A DNA stretch of 64,000 nt, taken from NCBI GenBank assembly GCA_045580165.1, contig JAZNNG010000019.1:62001-126000 (forward strand), read 5' to 3'. The notes beneath the pieces are model-generated. The model saw only the letters and a list, made by a program, of their open reading frames with translations. It searched no databases and was not told where the DNA came from. Shown here piece after piece: positions 8,312 through 17,920 of the stretch. The stretch comes from UBA4717 sp045580165. Its GTDB lineage: Bacteria > Bacillota > Clostridia > Oscillospirales > CAG-272. Both the position numbers and the translations under genes were made by a program. Positions within the stretch are counted from its first letter, which is position 1. The number at the start of each line of letters is the position of its first letter.

Positions 8312-9064
8312 ATGTTCAGAGAAGAACGCTGCGAAGAAATACTGAAGATACTAAACGAGGACGGATTTTCAACGGTACAACATCTTTCCGACAAGCTCCA
8401 TTACAGCCCTGCAACCATCAGACGCGACCTCGTGTATATGAAGCAAAAGGGTATGATAGAAAAATCCTACGGCGGTGCGACTCCATCCGACACGGGAAAA
8501 TTAAACGCACTTCCCTACGAGCTCAGAAAGCACAATTTTACCGAGGAAAAAAAGCATATTGCAAAGATCGCCGCAAGTCTTGTAAGAGATAATCAAGTAG
8601 TTTTCATAGACGGCTCAACTACCGCAGCGTGTATGATAGAATACCTCTCCACGAGGTCGGGCATCACCGTAGTTACTAACAATCTTGAAAACTGCATTTT
8701 ACTTCAACGCCGCGGCATCAGATGCTATTGCACAGGTGGCGAGCTTTCACTTTCCTCACCTATCTTTTCAGGCTCAATAGCCTGCTCATGTCTTAGTCAG
8801 ATCAACACAGACATTATGTTCTTTTCGTCAAAATCCCTCTCGGGTGCAGGTATAATCTCCGAATACAGTGAATCAATATCCGAACCCATAAAATTTGCTA
8901 TAAAAAACTCATCAAAGACCGTTTATCTCGCAGATTCGAGCAAAATAGGCACGTCATCAATGTTTAATATCTGCAGTTTATCAGAGATTAACACGGTAAT
9001 CAGCGAAATAGACATTTCCAATCGCTTTGACAAAACATTTGATTCGGTCGAGTTTCTTTTTTAA
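8312..9064 (+). CDS. DeoR-family transcriptional regulator
   Basis: This is a 250-residue DeoR/GlpR-type repressor. An N-terminal winged helix-turn-helix (about residues 1-57) contains STVQHLSDKLHYSPATIRRDL, the classic DeoR recognition helix. The C-terminal DeoRC sensor domain contains FIDGSTTAACM near residue 108 and VVTNNLENCILL, the loops that bind phosphorylated sugars in this family, and YLADSSKIG near residue 207. CGGAGG lies 6 bases before the ATG. It is divergent from the GlpA-like operon, so it most likely controls that operon in response to a sugar or polyol phosphate. Confidence 0.9.
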   Translation: MFREERCEEILKILNEDGFSTVQHLSDKLHYSPATIRRDLVYMKQKGMIEKSYGGATPSDTGKLNALPYELRKHNFTEEKKHIAKIAASLVRDNQVVFIDGSTTAACMIEYLSTRSGITVVTNNLENCILLQRRGIRCYCTGGELSLSSPIFSGSIACSCLSQINTDIMFFSSKSLSGAGIISEYSESISEPIKFAIKNSSKTVYLADSSKIGTSSMFNICSLSEINTVISEIDISNRFDKTFDSVEFLF

Positions 9065-9067
9065 CAC

Positions 9068-9093
9068 AAAAACGCCCTCTGAGGGCGTTTTTT
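9068..9093. terminator. Bidirectional terminator between the DeoR gene and the first SLH gene
   Basis: A perfect AACGCCCTC/GAGGGCGTT hairpin is flanked by A and T runs. It serves the two convergent genes. Confidence 0.9.
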
Positions 9094-9095
9094 GT

Positions 9096-11726
9096 TTAAT
9101 CACCTATTTTAGTCATACTTACGTTATCGAGATAAAATTGTACCTTGTTTCCGCTTTCAAGATTTCGGAATTTTAAGAGAGTCGAGTTTACCGTATCCGA
9201 TATTACGTTTAACTTAACCGTGAATTTCTGCCATTTGTCAGAAAGCTCGAATTCTTCTACCTTCGTCACGGTTTTCATAGGCGTGTTTTTGGTTACTTCT
9301 CCGTAATAGTAAACGAATGCAACGGCAATATCGTCTGTCGGTGAGCCGGGAGCCTTTTTAGCGTAAAACTCAAGAAGATACTCTCCCTTTCCTCCTCTGT
9401 TAAGACCGTCTGTAACAATGGTTTCAACACCGCCGACCTCTCCTTTGTCCGCAGGAATATAGAATGAATATTTGCCGTCTTGCGCTTCGCTGCTTAACTC
9501 GTGTCTTGTGAAGTTCACGGTTATCCACTCAACCGCGCCGTCCTCAAGACTTGGATTAGGCACGATGTTTTCACCCGTCTCAAGCGGGGTGACAGGTTTG
9601 TCGATATGTATGTACGGAGTGTCAAGCACGGTCTTGTTGGGAGCAAGCGGTATTGGCTCGCTTGATGCGTTCGTGGTTATTTTAATGCTTGCTTTTGACG
9701 GTGATTTGTCTATAATTTCAAACTGCGACGCGTCAGTAATCAGCTTTCCGTCAATATACAGATTTTCAAAATTGAATGCAAACGAGTCGCCGTTTTTTAT
9801 GTTGATCAGTTGATTTTTATAAGTTCTGAAGCTTGATGTTTTAACGTCTGTGCCGGTTGTAGAATTAATTGAGACATTCTTAAAAACAAAGTTTTTAGGC
9901 ATATCTCCCTGATCACTTGACGCGAACAAGTGAGGCGTAAACGGGCAGTCGACCGCTATGATATTTTCAAATACCGCGCCCGAAAATCCACCTGCACCGT
10001 AATAGTTTTTGAAGATTGCTTCATCGGCGCGGAATATGCTGATATTTCTGTAGGTTTCATCATTTCGGTTTTTCGTAAACGAGAATATTCCGCAGGTGCT
10101 TCCAAGAACAAGATCCTCGTACAAACGGTGTGCGGCATCTATCGTAAAAACGTCGTCACCGATGTCGGCAAATGAATCGTGAATATAGATATTACTTCCG
10201 CTTAAGCAATAGCCGTCTGTTGAGATCTGATTTGACAAAAGCTTTACGTTGTTGATTTCAATTCCGTGTGTATTGAGCGAATAGATATGATAATAACGGC
10301 AATCCACGATCTTAATACCGTCTATTTTTATATTGCTTCCCTCTGTGAGCATAAGATTGGCGTTATAGCCGTTGATGTTCGGTGTTCTCGTATCGTGAGG
10401 ATCTCTTATCATTCCTCTGCCGCGAACTGTAATATTTCCACCCTCCGTGTGTACGCGCGAGTTACACACAGCGCCCGGTGCTATGTAGAGCGTCTGACCC
10501 GTTGTAAGTCTTAACTCCTTGTTATCCGCCTCATACCAGCCCTCGATCCAGACAACGTTCGGGTCTTTTTTATTTGGTATATTTACCTCGGGAGGATCAA
10601 CGAAAATTGCAAGCATTTTATTGTTTGAGTCAATTCCGTCACCGAGTCTTAGGACAAGCTGCATCGGCTCGTTTACGTAGATAGAGATAACATTTCCGTC
10701 AACGGTACTCGGTATATCCTTGATCGCAGGAATAAGAGTATATTCGTCAAAGCTCATATTGCACTTGACGTCAATTCTGACGGGCTCGCCTGAAAATGCA
10801 AACTCCGAGAAACGGCGGTAATTGTCGCCGTATGGACTTCTGGTCGATGCGGGCTGACGTGTCTCGTCATACACGGGTATTTTTGCGGTCTTATCTCCTT
10901 GTGTTACAGTAACCTCAAAATCATAATTTCTGTCGATTTGTGCAGGATATTCGGGGTATATAATAAGCTTATTTTCAACAAGTCCGTTCCACTTTTCAGT
11001 GCCGTCAGACTTAAGCGTAAGACTGTGTCTGTATGATGCTTCGATTATGTAAGGGTATGCCCAGTGTGACTCGGGAACGTCTCTGTAGCTGTCCGACTTG
11101 ATAATTCCGTTTTTGGTTGGTGTTCTGCCAAGCGCAAGGCATATAACCTTTACCACTTCGCTTCTCTTAATGTCTCCGTCAGGGTCAAACTCATTTTTTG
11201 TTTTACCGTTAACGATACCCGACCTTGCAGCAGCCATTATAGCATCGTATCTCGGGTGAGTTTCGGGTACGTCCGTGAATGAAACACTTTTAGTGCCTGT
11301 CTTGATAATACCCATATTATAGACAAGCTCGACGAATTCTGCTCTTGTTATCCTCTGATCGGGCTTAAATTCGACGTCATACGAGTCGAGAAAGCCCTTG
11401 GCTTCAAGGTATGCAATATTATCGTAATACCAAGCTCCCGTCTTAACGTCGGTAAACTTAGTCGTGTACTTACCCTTTACTGCTTCTTCTGCTGTAAGAA
11501 GTCTGGTGATTATAGTGCAAGCCTCGGCGCGTGTCATATTACCGTCGGGGTTAAACGTCGTTCCGTTATCGTATCCCTTGATAAAGGGAGCATCCACCCT
11601 CTTTGACTTATATGCACTTACCATATCGTCAAGCTTAGATGCTGATACGTTCACGGTGTATACGGACACAAGCAGAACGAACAGCATAACAAAAGTGCAC
11701 AATGCCGTCACAGTAGTTTTTTTCAT
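9096..11726 (-). CDS. Secreted SLH-domain protein with clan GH-N (GH28/GH49-like) beta-helix, paralog 1
   Basis: This is an 876-residue cell-surface protein. A signal peptide (1-30) is followed by three SLH modules (about 48-90, 91-150 and 151-215; for example FNPDGNMTRAEACTIITRLL) that anchor it to cell-wall polymers. A beta-rich linker (250-400) then leads to a right-handed parallel beta-helix (about 410-690). ISTDG (502-506) and DIGDDVF (521-527) place aspartates D504, D524 and D525 as in the acid triad of GH28 polygalacturonases and GH49 dextranases. The GH28 GHG motif is replaced by STCGIFS. The C-terminal 160 residues form a CBM4/9-like jelly roll (VPNPSLEDGAVEW to FYLDNVSMTKIG). It has its own promoter and terminator. 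The substrate is probably a plant or microbial polysaccharide but cannot be named. Confidence 0.82.
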   Translation of the reverse strand: MKKTTVTALCTFVMLFVLLVSVYTVNVSASKLDDMVSAYKSKRVDAPFIKGYDNGTTFNPDGNMTRAEACTIITRLLTAEEAVKGKYTTKFTDVKTGAWYYDNIAYLEAKGFLDSYDVEFKPDQRITRAEFVELVYNMGIIKTGTKSVSFTDVPETHPRYDAIMAAARSGIVNGKTKNEFDPDGDIKRSEVVKVICLALGRTPTKNGIIKSDSYRDVPESHWAYPYIIEASYRHSLTLKSDGTEKWNGLVENKLIIYPEYPAQIDRNYDFEVTVTQGDKTAKIPVYDETRQPASTRSPYGDNYRRFSEFAFSGEPVRIDVKCNMSFDEYTLIPAIKDIPSTVDGNVISIYVNEPMQLVLRLGDGIDSNNKMLAIFVDPPEVNIPNKKDPNVVWIEGWYEADNKELRLTTGQTLYIAPGAVCNSRVHTEGGNITVRGRGMIRDPHDTRTPNINGYNANLMLTEGSNIKIDGIKIVDCRYYHIYSLNTHGIEINNVKLLSNQISTDGYCLSGSNIYIHDSFADIGDDVFTIDAAHRLYEDLVLGSTCGIFSFTKNRNDETYRNISIFRADEAIFKNYYGAGGFSGAVFENIIAVDCPFTPHLFASSDQGDMPKNFVFKNVSINSTTGTDVKTSSFRTYKNQLINIKNGDSFAFNFENLYIDGKLITDASQFEIIDKSPSKASIKITTNASSEPIPLAPNKTVLDTPYIHIDKPVTPLETGENIVPNPSLEDGAVEWITVNFTRHELSSEAQDGKYSFYIPADKGEVGGVETIVTDGLNRGGKGEYLLEFYAKKAPGSPTDDIAVAFVYYYGEVTKNTPMKTVTKVEEFELSDKWQKFTVKLNVISDTVNSTLLKFRNLESGNKVQFYLDNVSMTKIGD

Positions 11727-11756
11727 TGCTTACCCTCTCCTTTGTCTTATATATTC

Positions 11757-11785
11757 AATATACCATATATTTGGTGTATTTTCAA
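11757..11785 (-). promoter_or_regulatory. Promoter of SLH paralog 1
   Basis: On the minus strand TTGAAA and TATATT are spaced 17 bases apart, about 30 bases before the AAAGGAGAGGG ribosome binding site of the gene starting at 11726. Confidence 0.55.
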
Positions 11786-11790
11786 TAATT

Positions 11791-11819
11791 AAAAAGGAAA
11801 ACGCCCCGAAGGGCGTTTT
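11791..11819 (-). terminator. Terminator of SLH paralog 2
   Basis: An AAAACGCCC/GGGCGTTTT stem with a tetraloop of TTCG type on the minus strand is followed by an interrupted T run, immediately after the stop codon of the gene ending at 11824. Confidence 0.75.
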
Positions 11820-11823
11820 GAAT

Positions 11824-14481
11824 TTAAGGAAGCTTGGTTACAGAAACATCGTCAATGTAGAACTGAACGCTCTTGTCTGCATACGCAAACGAAAGTGTTA
11901 CTCTGTTTTTATGAAGCTTGTTGAGCTTTACCGTAAACGAATACTTCTGCCAATTGTTAGTAAGTACAAACTGACCCGAAGGCTTAACTGAAGTAATTCT
12001 GTTATACTTTTCAGTTGTGCCAAGGTTATATGCAAGACTTACGTTTATTCTTTTACCTTGTGAAGACTTCGCTTTTTTAGCATAGAATTCAACAATATAT
12101 TCGCCTTCGCCGCCGCGGTTTATTGCCTCGGTAACACTTGTGTTAACACCCATCCCCGAATCAGTTGCGGGCACGTACATAGCGTTCTTTCCGCTTTTTG
12201 CATCATTTACTACTTCAAGCAGACAGAAATTAGCGGTAGACCAAGCGATAGCACCGTCTTCAAATCCGCCGTTGATAACCGCATTTTCACCTTGAGCAAG
12301 CGGTACAACCTCCTTTGCGGGAGCAACGTAGGGCGTTTCAAGAACAGTTGTGTTTGCAGTAAGCGGTATTCCCTTGTTATTCTTTTCGTTTACAAAGATG
12401 TTTACCTCGGGCTCTCCCCAGTCGGATTTGTCGACCATTTTAATCTGATCGGCTGAGGTTATGAGCTTACCGTCAATATAAAAGTTTTCAAGATTGTATT
12501 CAAAATCGGATCCGTTTCTTATCTCAAGAACTGTTTTGGGATAAGCCTTGAACTCGATCTCCTTATTATCAATACCGCTGGGAGTATTTATAGAAACATT
12601 TTTGAAATTGAACTGCTTGAGTCCTGCGCCCTGACCCGACGAGGAAATAAAGAAGGGCGTGAAGGGACAGTCTACTGCATAGATATTTTCAAAATATGCT
12701 CCCGAGAAAGCGCCACTTGAATAGAAGTTCTTGAAGATAGCCTCGTCTGCACGGAAAATACTTATGTTTCTGTATATGTTATTTGACTGGGTACCTCCAA
12801 GCGAGAAAATACCGCAGGTCGAACCGACAACGAGATTCTCATAAAGCTTGTTTGAGCCGCCACCAGTAAAAGTGTCATCACCAACGTCTGCGAAAGAATC
12901 GTGGAAGTAAATATTTGTACCGTTTATCGGGAATCCGTCGGTCGAGATCTGATTGGAGAGCGCCTTTACGTTATAGATCTCACCGTTGGTTATGTTGTTA
13001 AAATACAGATGATAGAAACGACAATCTATGATCTTTATTCCCTCAACCTTTACGTTGCTGCCGTTTTTGAGGTTGATTACATAGTTGTAGCCGTGCTTGT
13101 TAGGAGTTCTCGTATCGTAAGGGTCGCGAATCATTCCGCGTCCCGTGATAGTTATGTTATTTCCTGAGCCAAGTACACGGGCATTACATACGGCACCGGG
13201 TGCAATGTAAAGAGTCTGACCTGACGAGAGATTAAGCTCGCCGTTCGGCGCATCATACCATCCCTCGATCCAGATAACGTTACTTTTTGACTTGTCAGGG
13301 ACATTTTCTTCAGGGGGATCGACGAAGATAGCAAGCATTTTATTATAGGATTTAAGATCGCTTCCGAGTCTTAAAACAAGCTGCATCGGCTCGTCAACGT
13401 AGATCGAGATAACGTTTCCGTTTACAGTACTCGGTATATCCTTGATTGCAGGTATAAGCGTATATTCGCTAAAGCTTTCGTTTACGGTTACGTCAATTCT
13501 CACAGGCTCACCCGAAAAAGCAAATTCACAAAAGCGTCTGTAATCGTCACCGTAAGGTGTTCTTGTGGACGCAAACTGACGCGTTTCATCGTAAACGGGA
13601 ATCTTTGCAGTCTTATCGCCCTGAGTTACGCTGACCTCAAACATATAGTCACGGTCTATCTCAGATGGGTATTCGGGATATATGATAAGCTCGTTTTCAA
13701 CAAGCTCATTCCACTTTTCCGTTCCGTCCTTCTGAACGGTGAGGTCGTGTCTGTATGATGCTTCGATTATGTAAGGGTATGCCCAATGTGTCGTGGGTAC
13801 ATCCTTGAAGCCCTCTACGCTTAAAATTCCGTCTTTTACAGGAGTTCTGCCAAGGGCAATACAAATAACCTTTACGACCTCGCTTCTCTTGATATCTCCG
13901 TCAGGGTCAAAGGTGGTTGCCGTCTTACCGATTACAAGTCCGGACCTTGCAGCCGCCATTATGACTTCGTATCTCGGGTGAGTTGCAGGAACGTCTGTAA
14001 AAGATACGTCTTTATCGGCTTCCTCGATTAAACCCATATTGTATACAAGCTCAACGAACTCTGCTCTTGTGATCTTCTGGTCGGGCTTGAATTCTCCGCT
14101 ATACGAATCAAGGAAGCCCTTGGATTCGAGATATGCAATATTATCGTAGTACCAAGCACCCGCATTAACGTCGGTAAACTTAGTCGTATACTTTCCTTTA
14201 ACCGCTTCTTCTGCGGTAAGCAGTCTTGTGATTATGGTGCAAGCCTCTGCACGTGTCATATTACCGTCGGGCTTGAAGGTAGTTCCGTTATCGTAGCCCT
14301 TTATAAACGGATTATCAACTCGATTCGACTTGAATTCGTTTATCATCTTACCGAGACCCGAGTTATCGGATATGGTGGGGATTTCGACGGATGTAGGCGC
14401 ATTCTTTGCCGACATTACACCAAGCGTGCAGGATATGGCAAAAATTAAGATAAGCGCCAATGCAATAATCTTATTTTTCAT
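11824..14481 (-). CDS. Secreted SLH-domain protein with clan GH-N (GH28/GH49-like) beta-helix, paralog 2
   Basis: This 885-residue close relative of the preceding protein has the same architecture: signal peptide, three SLH modules (FKPDGNMTRAEACTIITRLL in the first), beta-rich linker, beta-helix and C-terminal jelly roll. The acid triad is kept in ISTDGFP and ADVGDDTFTGGG, and again STCGIFS stands where GH28 has GHG. The start at 14481 is chosen because it gives a clean signal peptide (MKNKIIALALILIFAIS) and has GAAAGGG upstream; an in-frame ATG 20 codons earlier lies inside the promoter. It has its own promoter (14513-14541). The high similarity to its neighbours points to tandem duplication with divergence, perhaps giving enzymes for related glycans. 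Confidence 0.82.
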   Translation of the reverse strand: MKNKIIALALILIFAISCTLGVMSAKNAPTSVEIPTISDNSGLGKMINEFKSNRVDNPFIKGYDNGTTFKPDGNMTRAEACTIITRLLTAEEAVKGKYTTKFTDVNAGAWYYDNIAYLESKGFLDSYSGEFKPDQKITRAEFVELVYNMGLIEEADKDVSFTDVPATHPRYEVIMAAARSGLVIGKTATTFDPDGDIKRSEVVKVICIALGRTPVKDGILSVEGFKDVPTTHWAYPYIIEASYRHDLTVQKDGTEKWNELVENELIIYPEYPSEIDRDYMFEVSVTQGDKTAKIPVYDETRQFASTRTPYGDDYRRFCEFAFSGEPVRIDVTVNESFSEYTLIPAIKDIPSTVNGNVISIYVDEPMQLVLRLGSDLKSYNKMLAIFVDPPEENVPDKSKSNVIWIEGWYDAPNGELNLSSGQTLYIAPGAVCNARVLGSGNNITITGRGMIRDPYDTRTPNKHGYNYVINLKNGSNVKVEGIKIIDCRFYHLYFNNITNGEIYNVKALSNQISTDGFPINGTNIYFHDSFADVGDDTFTGGGSNKLYENLVVGSTCGIFSLGGTQSNNIYRNISIFRADEAIFKNFYSSGAFSGAYFENIYAVDCPFTPFFISSSGQGAGLKQFNFKNVSINTPSGIDNKEIEFKAYPKTVLEIRNGSDFEYNLENFYIDGKLITSADQIKMVDKSDWGEPEVNIFVNEKNNKGIPLTANTTVLETPYVAPAKEVVPLAQGENAVINGGFEDGAIAWSTANFCLLEVVNDAKSGKNAMYVPATDSGMGVNTSVTEAINRGGEGEYIVEFYAKKAKSSQGKRINVSLAYNLGTTEKYNRITSVKPSGQFVLTNNWQKYSFTVKLNKLHKNRVTLSFAYADKSVQFYIDDVSVTKLP

Positions 14482-14512
14482 ATTTTTTACCCTTTCAAAA
14501 AAATATATCATT

Positions 14513-14541
14513 ATTATAGCATGTTTGCCGCAAATTTGCAA
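14513..14541 (-). promoter_or_regulatory. Promoter of SLH paralog 2
   Basis: On the minus strand TTGCAA and TATAAT are spaced 17 bases apart, with an extended -10 TGC just before TATAAT. Confidence 0.65.
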
Positions 14542-14571
14542 TACAAACCTTTTAATGTAGAAATATGCTGA

Positions 14572-14601
14572 TAAAAAAGCTCCGATTTCTCGGAGCTTTT
14601 T
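14572..14601 (-). terminator. Terminator of SLH paralog 3
   Basis: An AAGCTCCG/CGGAGCTT hairpin followed by a T run on the minus strand lies just after the stop codon at 14610. Confidence 0.85.
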
Positions 14602-14609
14602 GTGTCTTT

Positions 14610-17600
14610 TTACTGCTTGGGAGTATAGGTGAGTGAGATATCGTCGACCAGATATTCCATATATTTGTTTCCGGACTGGCTAACAATTCGGAACCAAGCC
14701 GCTTTGATGTCATTAACTCCCAGATCAAACTTAACGGTAATCTTCTGCCATTCATCGGTAAGAGTTACTATTTGATACTTACTGAGAAGAGCCATGGATT
14801 TATACTTCTCAACGTCTCCGCGGTGCATCGCTATGCCGGCATAAATATCAGTACCAACATTCTTGCCGTTTGGTGCAAGCTTTGCGTAAAATTCGAGAGT
14901 GTAAGTGCCAGGGCCTCCACGCTCTACAAGATCGTATATTCCATACATAATACCGTATTCATTTCCGGGAGTGCCACTGCTGTCATGACCGGGAATAAAC
15001 ATAGACTTTTGGCCTGTACGAGCATCATCCGACTCCTTAAAATATGCGAAGTTCGAGGTTGCAAAGGGCTCAAGACCGTTTTCAATACCGCCGTATTTTT
15101 CAACGAGGTTTACACCTGCGGGAAGGGGATCAAGCGTCTTTGCAGGTGCAACATAAGGAGTATCGAGAACTGTCGTATTGGGTACGAGAGGTACATTCTG
15201 AAGCGGCTTTTCGCTTGTGGTAACATTGATAGTCGTGGTTGTACCCTCCGGAGTTTTATCATTAACAACAAGCTCATCAGCGCTTGTAATAAGCTTTCCA
15301 TCAATGTAAAGATTCTCGAAATTGAACTCAAAATTGCCATCATTTTCAAGATTTATAAACGTATTCGTATAACGCTTAAATTCAATTCTTTTATCACCGA
15401 CACCCGTGGGCTGATTCATAATAAGATTTTTAAAGGTGAACATTTTGAGAAGCGGACCCTGGTCGCGAGAACCAAAGAATATCGGAGTATACGGACAGTC
15501 AATTGCGTAAATATTTTCAAAGACGCCGCCCTTGAACGGACCGGTTCCATAATAATTTTTGAAAATAGCTTCATCACAACGGAAAATTGAAATGTTCCTA
15601 TAGGTTTCGTTTCTCGCGCCGGAGAGCGAGAATATACCGCAGGTTGAACCTACGAGCATATTTTCGTATACTTCGTTTTGCCCTCCGCCGGTGAACACGT
15701 CGTCACCAACGTCCGCAAACGAATCGTGGATATACGTATCGTATGCGGAAATGAGAAAGCCGTCTGTAGAGATCTGGTTTGAGAAGATCTTTACGTTGTA
15801 AATCTCACTGTTTCTTACCTCACCAAGATAGATGTGATAGAAACGGCAGTCAACCACCTTGATACCGTCTATGCGTATATTTGAGCCGTTAGTTATGTTA
15901 ATGTTGTAGTTTCTGGAATGAACATTATTGGTTCTTGTGTCCTCGGGGTCACGAACCATTCCGCGACCGGTGATGGTAATATCACTGCCCGCTCCGAGAA
16001 TTCTCGTGTTAAGTACCGCACCGGGTGCAATATATACAGTCTTGCCGCTTGTAACGTACAATTCCTTTGTAGGCTCTTCGTGCCAGCCCTCGATCCATAT
16101 AACATCAGGATCATTCTTGTCCGGAACGTTTTCTTCCGGCGGGTCAACGAACACCGCAAGCATGGTTCTCGAGGATTCAATATCATTTCCGAGTCTAAGA
16201 ACGAACTGCATAGGCTCGTCGACATAAACGGAAATTACGTTGCCGTTTACCGTGCTGGGAAGATCCTTTATTGCAGGTATAAGAGTGTATTCGCTGAAGC
16301 TCTGATTAACCTTGATATCAATTCTTACGGGCTCACCCTGAAATGCAAACTCCGCAAAACGGCGATATTCATCACCGTAGGGGTTTCTGGCGTCTGCATT
16401 ATACTGTCTTACCTCATTATATACGGGTATCTTGTAGGACTTATCACCCTGCGTTACGGTCACTTCGTAATCGTAGTTACGGTCGATCTGCTCGGGGTAT
16501 TCGGGGTAGATGATAAGCTCATTTTCAACTATCTCATTCCACTTTTCGCTTCCATCAGACTGAACCGTAAGACTATGTCTGTAGGATGCTTCAATAATGT
16601 AAGGGTATGCCCAATGAGTCGTGGAAACGTCCTTAAAGCCGTCGACCTCGAGGAGACCCTCAACAACCGGAGTCCTGCCAAGCGCAAGGCAGATAACCTT
16701 TACAACTTCACTTCTCTTGATATCTCCGTCCGGATCAAAGGTAGCTCTTGTCTTACCGTTTACAATACCTGCTTTTGCTGCAGCCATTATAGGCTCGTAT
16801 CTGGGATGAGATTTGGGAACGTCACTAAAGTAAACCTCATTGTCTGCTTCGGGAATTACTCCCATATTGTATACAAGCTCAACAAACTCGGCTCTCGTTA
16901 TCTTCTGGTCAGGCTTGAATTCGCCGCTATAGGAATTGAGATAGCCTTTGTTTTCAAGGTATGCGATGGCATCATAATACCAAGCACCCTGCTTTACATC
17001 TGTAAATTTGCTGGTGTACTTTCCCTTTATGCCTTCTTCGGCAGTGAGAAGTCTCATTATGATGGTACAAGCCTCGGCTCGTGTCATATTACCGTCAGGC
17101 TTAAAGGTGGTTCCGTTATCGTAGCCCTTTATAAAGGGGGCATCTGTACGGTTAGACTTAAATCTATCAATAATTGCGTTTACTGCCGCTGAGTCACTCG
17201 TTTTTTCCTCAAACGACGTTATAGCCTTGTTATCAAACTTTTGTTCTTCAGAAATATCGGGCAGAGATTTTCTGAGTTCATTTGCATAAGCGTTCGCTTT
17301 AGTGGAATCAGCAAAAAATGCTATTGAATAAAGATTGTAGTAATGATCAGTCACTTCAGAACCTGCAGCTCCGCTCCAAGCCTGTCCTTGCCAAGGGAGC
17401 ACCTTGAGATAATTGATCGAAGTATTACCGGCTTCCTTTGCAGCAGCTGCAGCTTCGGTAAGATCAAAAATCGCTACGCGATTATCTTTTGAATTGGCGA
17501 GAGTAGCAATTCCATACTGTCTGTTCCAGTCATAAGTTCCGTCCATAGGGAATGCGATCTGGTGGGTATTCGCAACAACGTTTGTATAATATCTTACTAC

Positions 17601-17867
17601 CGCATAATTTGCAGATTCAACGGGAATATTGACCTCAAATCCAATACCGTTAGATATTGCGGCAGTAGTAACGTACTTAAAAATCTCCCTTCCTGCATCA
17701 GGATGTTCTGTAGCAATACCATGCTTTATCCATTTATTGCCCTCAAACAACTGAACGGGAGTCAAAAGGACATCAGGTTCAACTTCCGAGGCAGAAACGG
17801 GTATTATAACCACGCACGCCGTTACTATCATAACAAGCGTGAGAAACATTGAAATAATTTTCTTCAT
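14610..17867 (-). CDS. Secreted SLH-domain protein with clan GH-N (GH28/GH49-like) beta-helix and extra N-terminal domain, paralog 3
   Basis: This is the longest of the three paralogs, 1085 residues. After a signal peptide (MKKIISMFLTLVMIVTACVV) comes an extra beta-rich domain of about 170 residues absent from the other two. It contains FEVNIPVESANYAVVRYYTN and resembles a jelly-roll or carbohydrate-binding fold; I do not recognise the family. Three SLH modules follow, then the shared linker, a beta-helix with ISTDGFL and ADVGDDVFTGGG, and a C-terminal jelly roll of the CBM4/9 type ending in EYLVDDISLTY. STCGIFS again replaces GHG. It has its own promoter plus a leader hairpin with a T run. 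By position it could be the ancestral member, with the two shorter copies downstream, but this is inference. Confidence 0.8.
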   Translation of the reverse strand: MKKIISMFLTLVMIVTACVVIIPVSASEVEPDVLLTPVQLFEGNKWIKHGIATEHPDAGREIFKYVTTAAISNGIGFEVNIPVESANYAVVRYYTNVVANTHQIAFPMDGTYDWNRQYGIATLANSKDNRVAIFDLTEAAAAAKEAGNTSINYLKVLPWQGQAWSGAAGSEVTDHYYNLYSIAFFADSTKANAYANELRKSLPDISEEQKFDNKAITSFEEKTSDSAAVNAIIDRFKSNRTDAPFIKGYDNGTTFKPDGNMTRAEACTIIMRLLTAEEGIKGKYTSKFTDVKQGAWYYDAIAYLENKGYLNSYSGEFKPDQKITRAEFVELVYNMGVIPEADNEVYFSDVPKSHPRYEPIMAAAKAGIVNGKTRATFDPDGDIKRSEVVKVICLALGRTPVVEGLLEVDGFKDVSTTHWAYPYIIEASYRHSLTVQSDGSEKWNEIVENELIIYPEYPEQIDRNYDYEVTVTQGDKSYKIPVYNEVRQYNADARNPYGDEYRRFAEFAFQGEPVRIDIKVNQSFSEYTLIPAIKDLPSTVNGNVISVYVDEPMQFVLRLGNDIESSRTMLAVFVDPPEENVPDKNDPDVIWIEGWHEEPTKELYVTSGKTVYIAPGAVLNTRILGAGSDITITGRGMVRDPEDTRTNNVHSRNYNINITNGSNIRIDGIKVVDCRFYHIYLGEVRNSEIYNVKIFSNQISTDGFLISAYDTYIHDSFADVGDDVFTGGGQNEVYENMLVGSTCGIFSLSGARNETYRNISIFRCDEAIFKNYYGTGPFKGGVFENIYAIDCPYTPIFFGSRDQGPLLKMFTFKNLIMNQPTGVGDKRIEFKRYTNTFINLENDGNFEFNFENLYIDGKLITSADELVVNDKTPEGTTTTINVTTSEKPLQNVPLVPNTTVLDTPYVAPAKTLDPLPAGVNLVEKYGGIENGLEPFATSNFAYFKESDDARTGQKSMFIPGHDSSGTPGNEYGIMYGIYDLVERGGPGTYTLEFYAKLAPNGKNVGTDIYAGIAMHRGDVEKYKSMALLSKYQIVTLTDEWQKITVKFDLGVNDIKAAWFRIVSQSGNKYMEYLVDDISLTYTPKQ

Positions 17868-17886
17868 AATTTTTCTCTCTTTCGAA

Positions 17887-17918
17887 AAAAATTCCGCACC
17901 ACAGATGCGGTACGGAAT
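17887..17918 (-). promoter_or_regulatory. Leader hairpin with T run upstream of SLH paralog 3
   Basis: The minus-strand leader can form an ATTCCG/CGGAAT outer stem or a CCGCA/TGCGG inner stem, followed directly by seven T. It lies after the promoter and about 20 bases before the start codon. It looks like an intrinsic terminator placed in a 5' leader. It could also be a 5' stabilising stem. Confidence 0.5.
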
Positions 17919-17920
17919 AA

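Noticed and set aside
15918..17192. A 424-residue open frame on the plus strand opposite the third SLH gene.
   Set aside because: The opposite strand encodes clear SLH and beta-helix domains; the antisense frame has no recognisable domain or signal.
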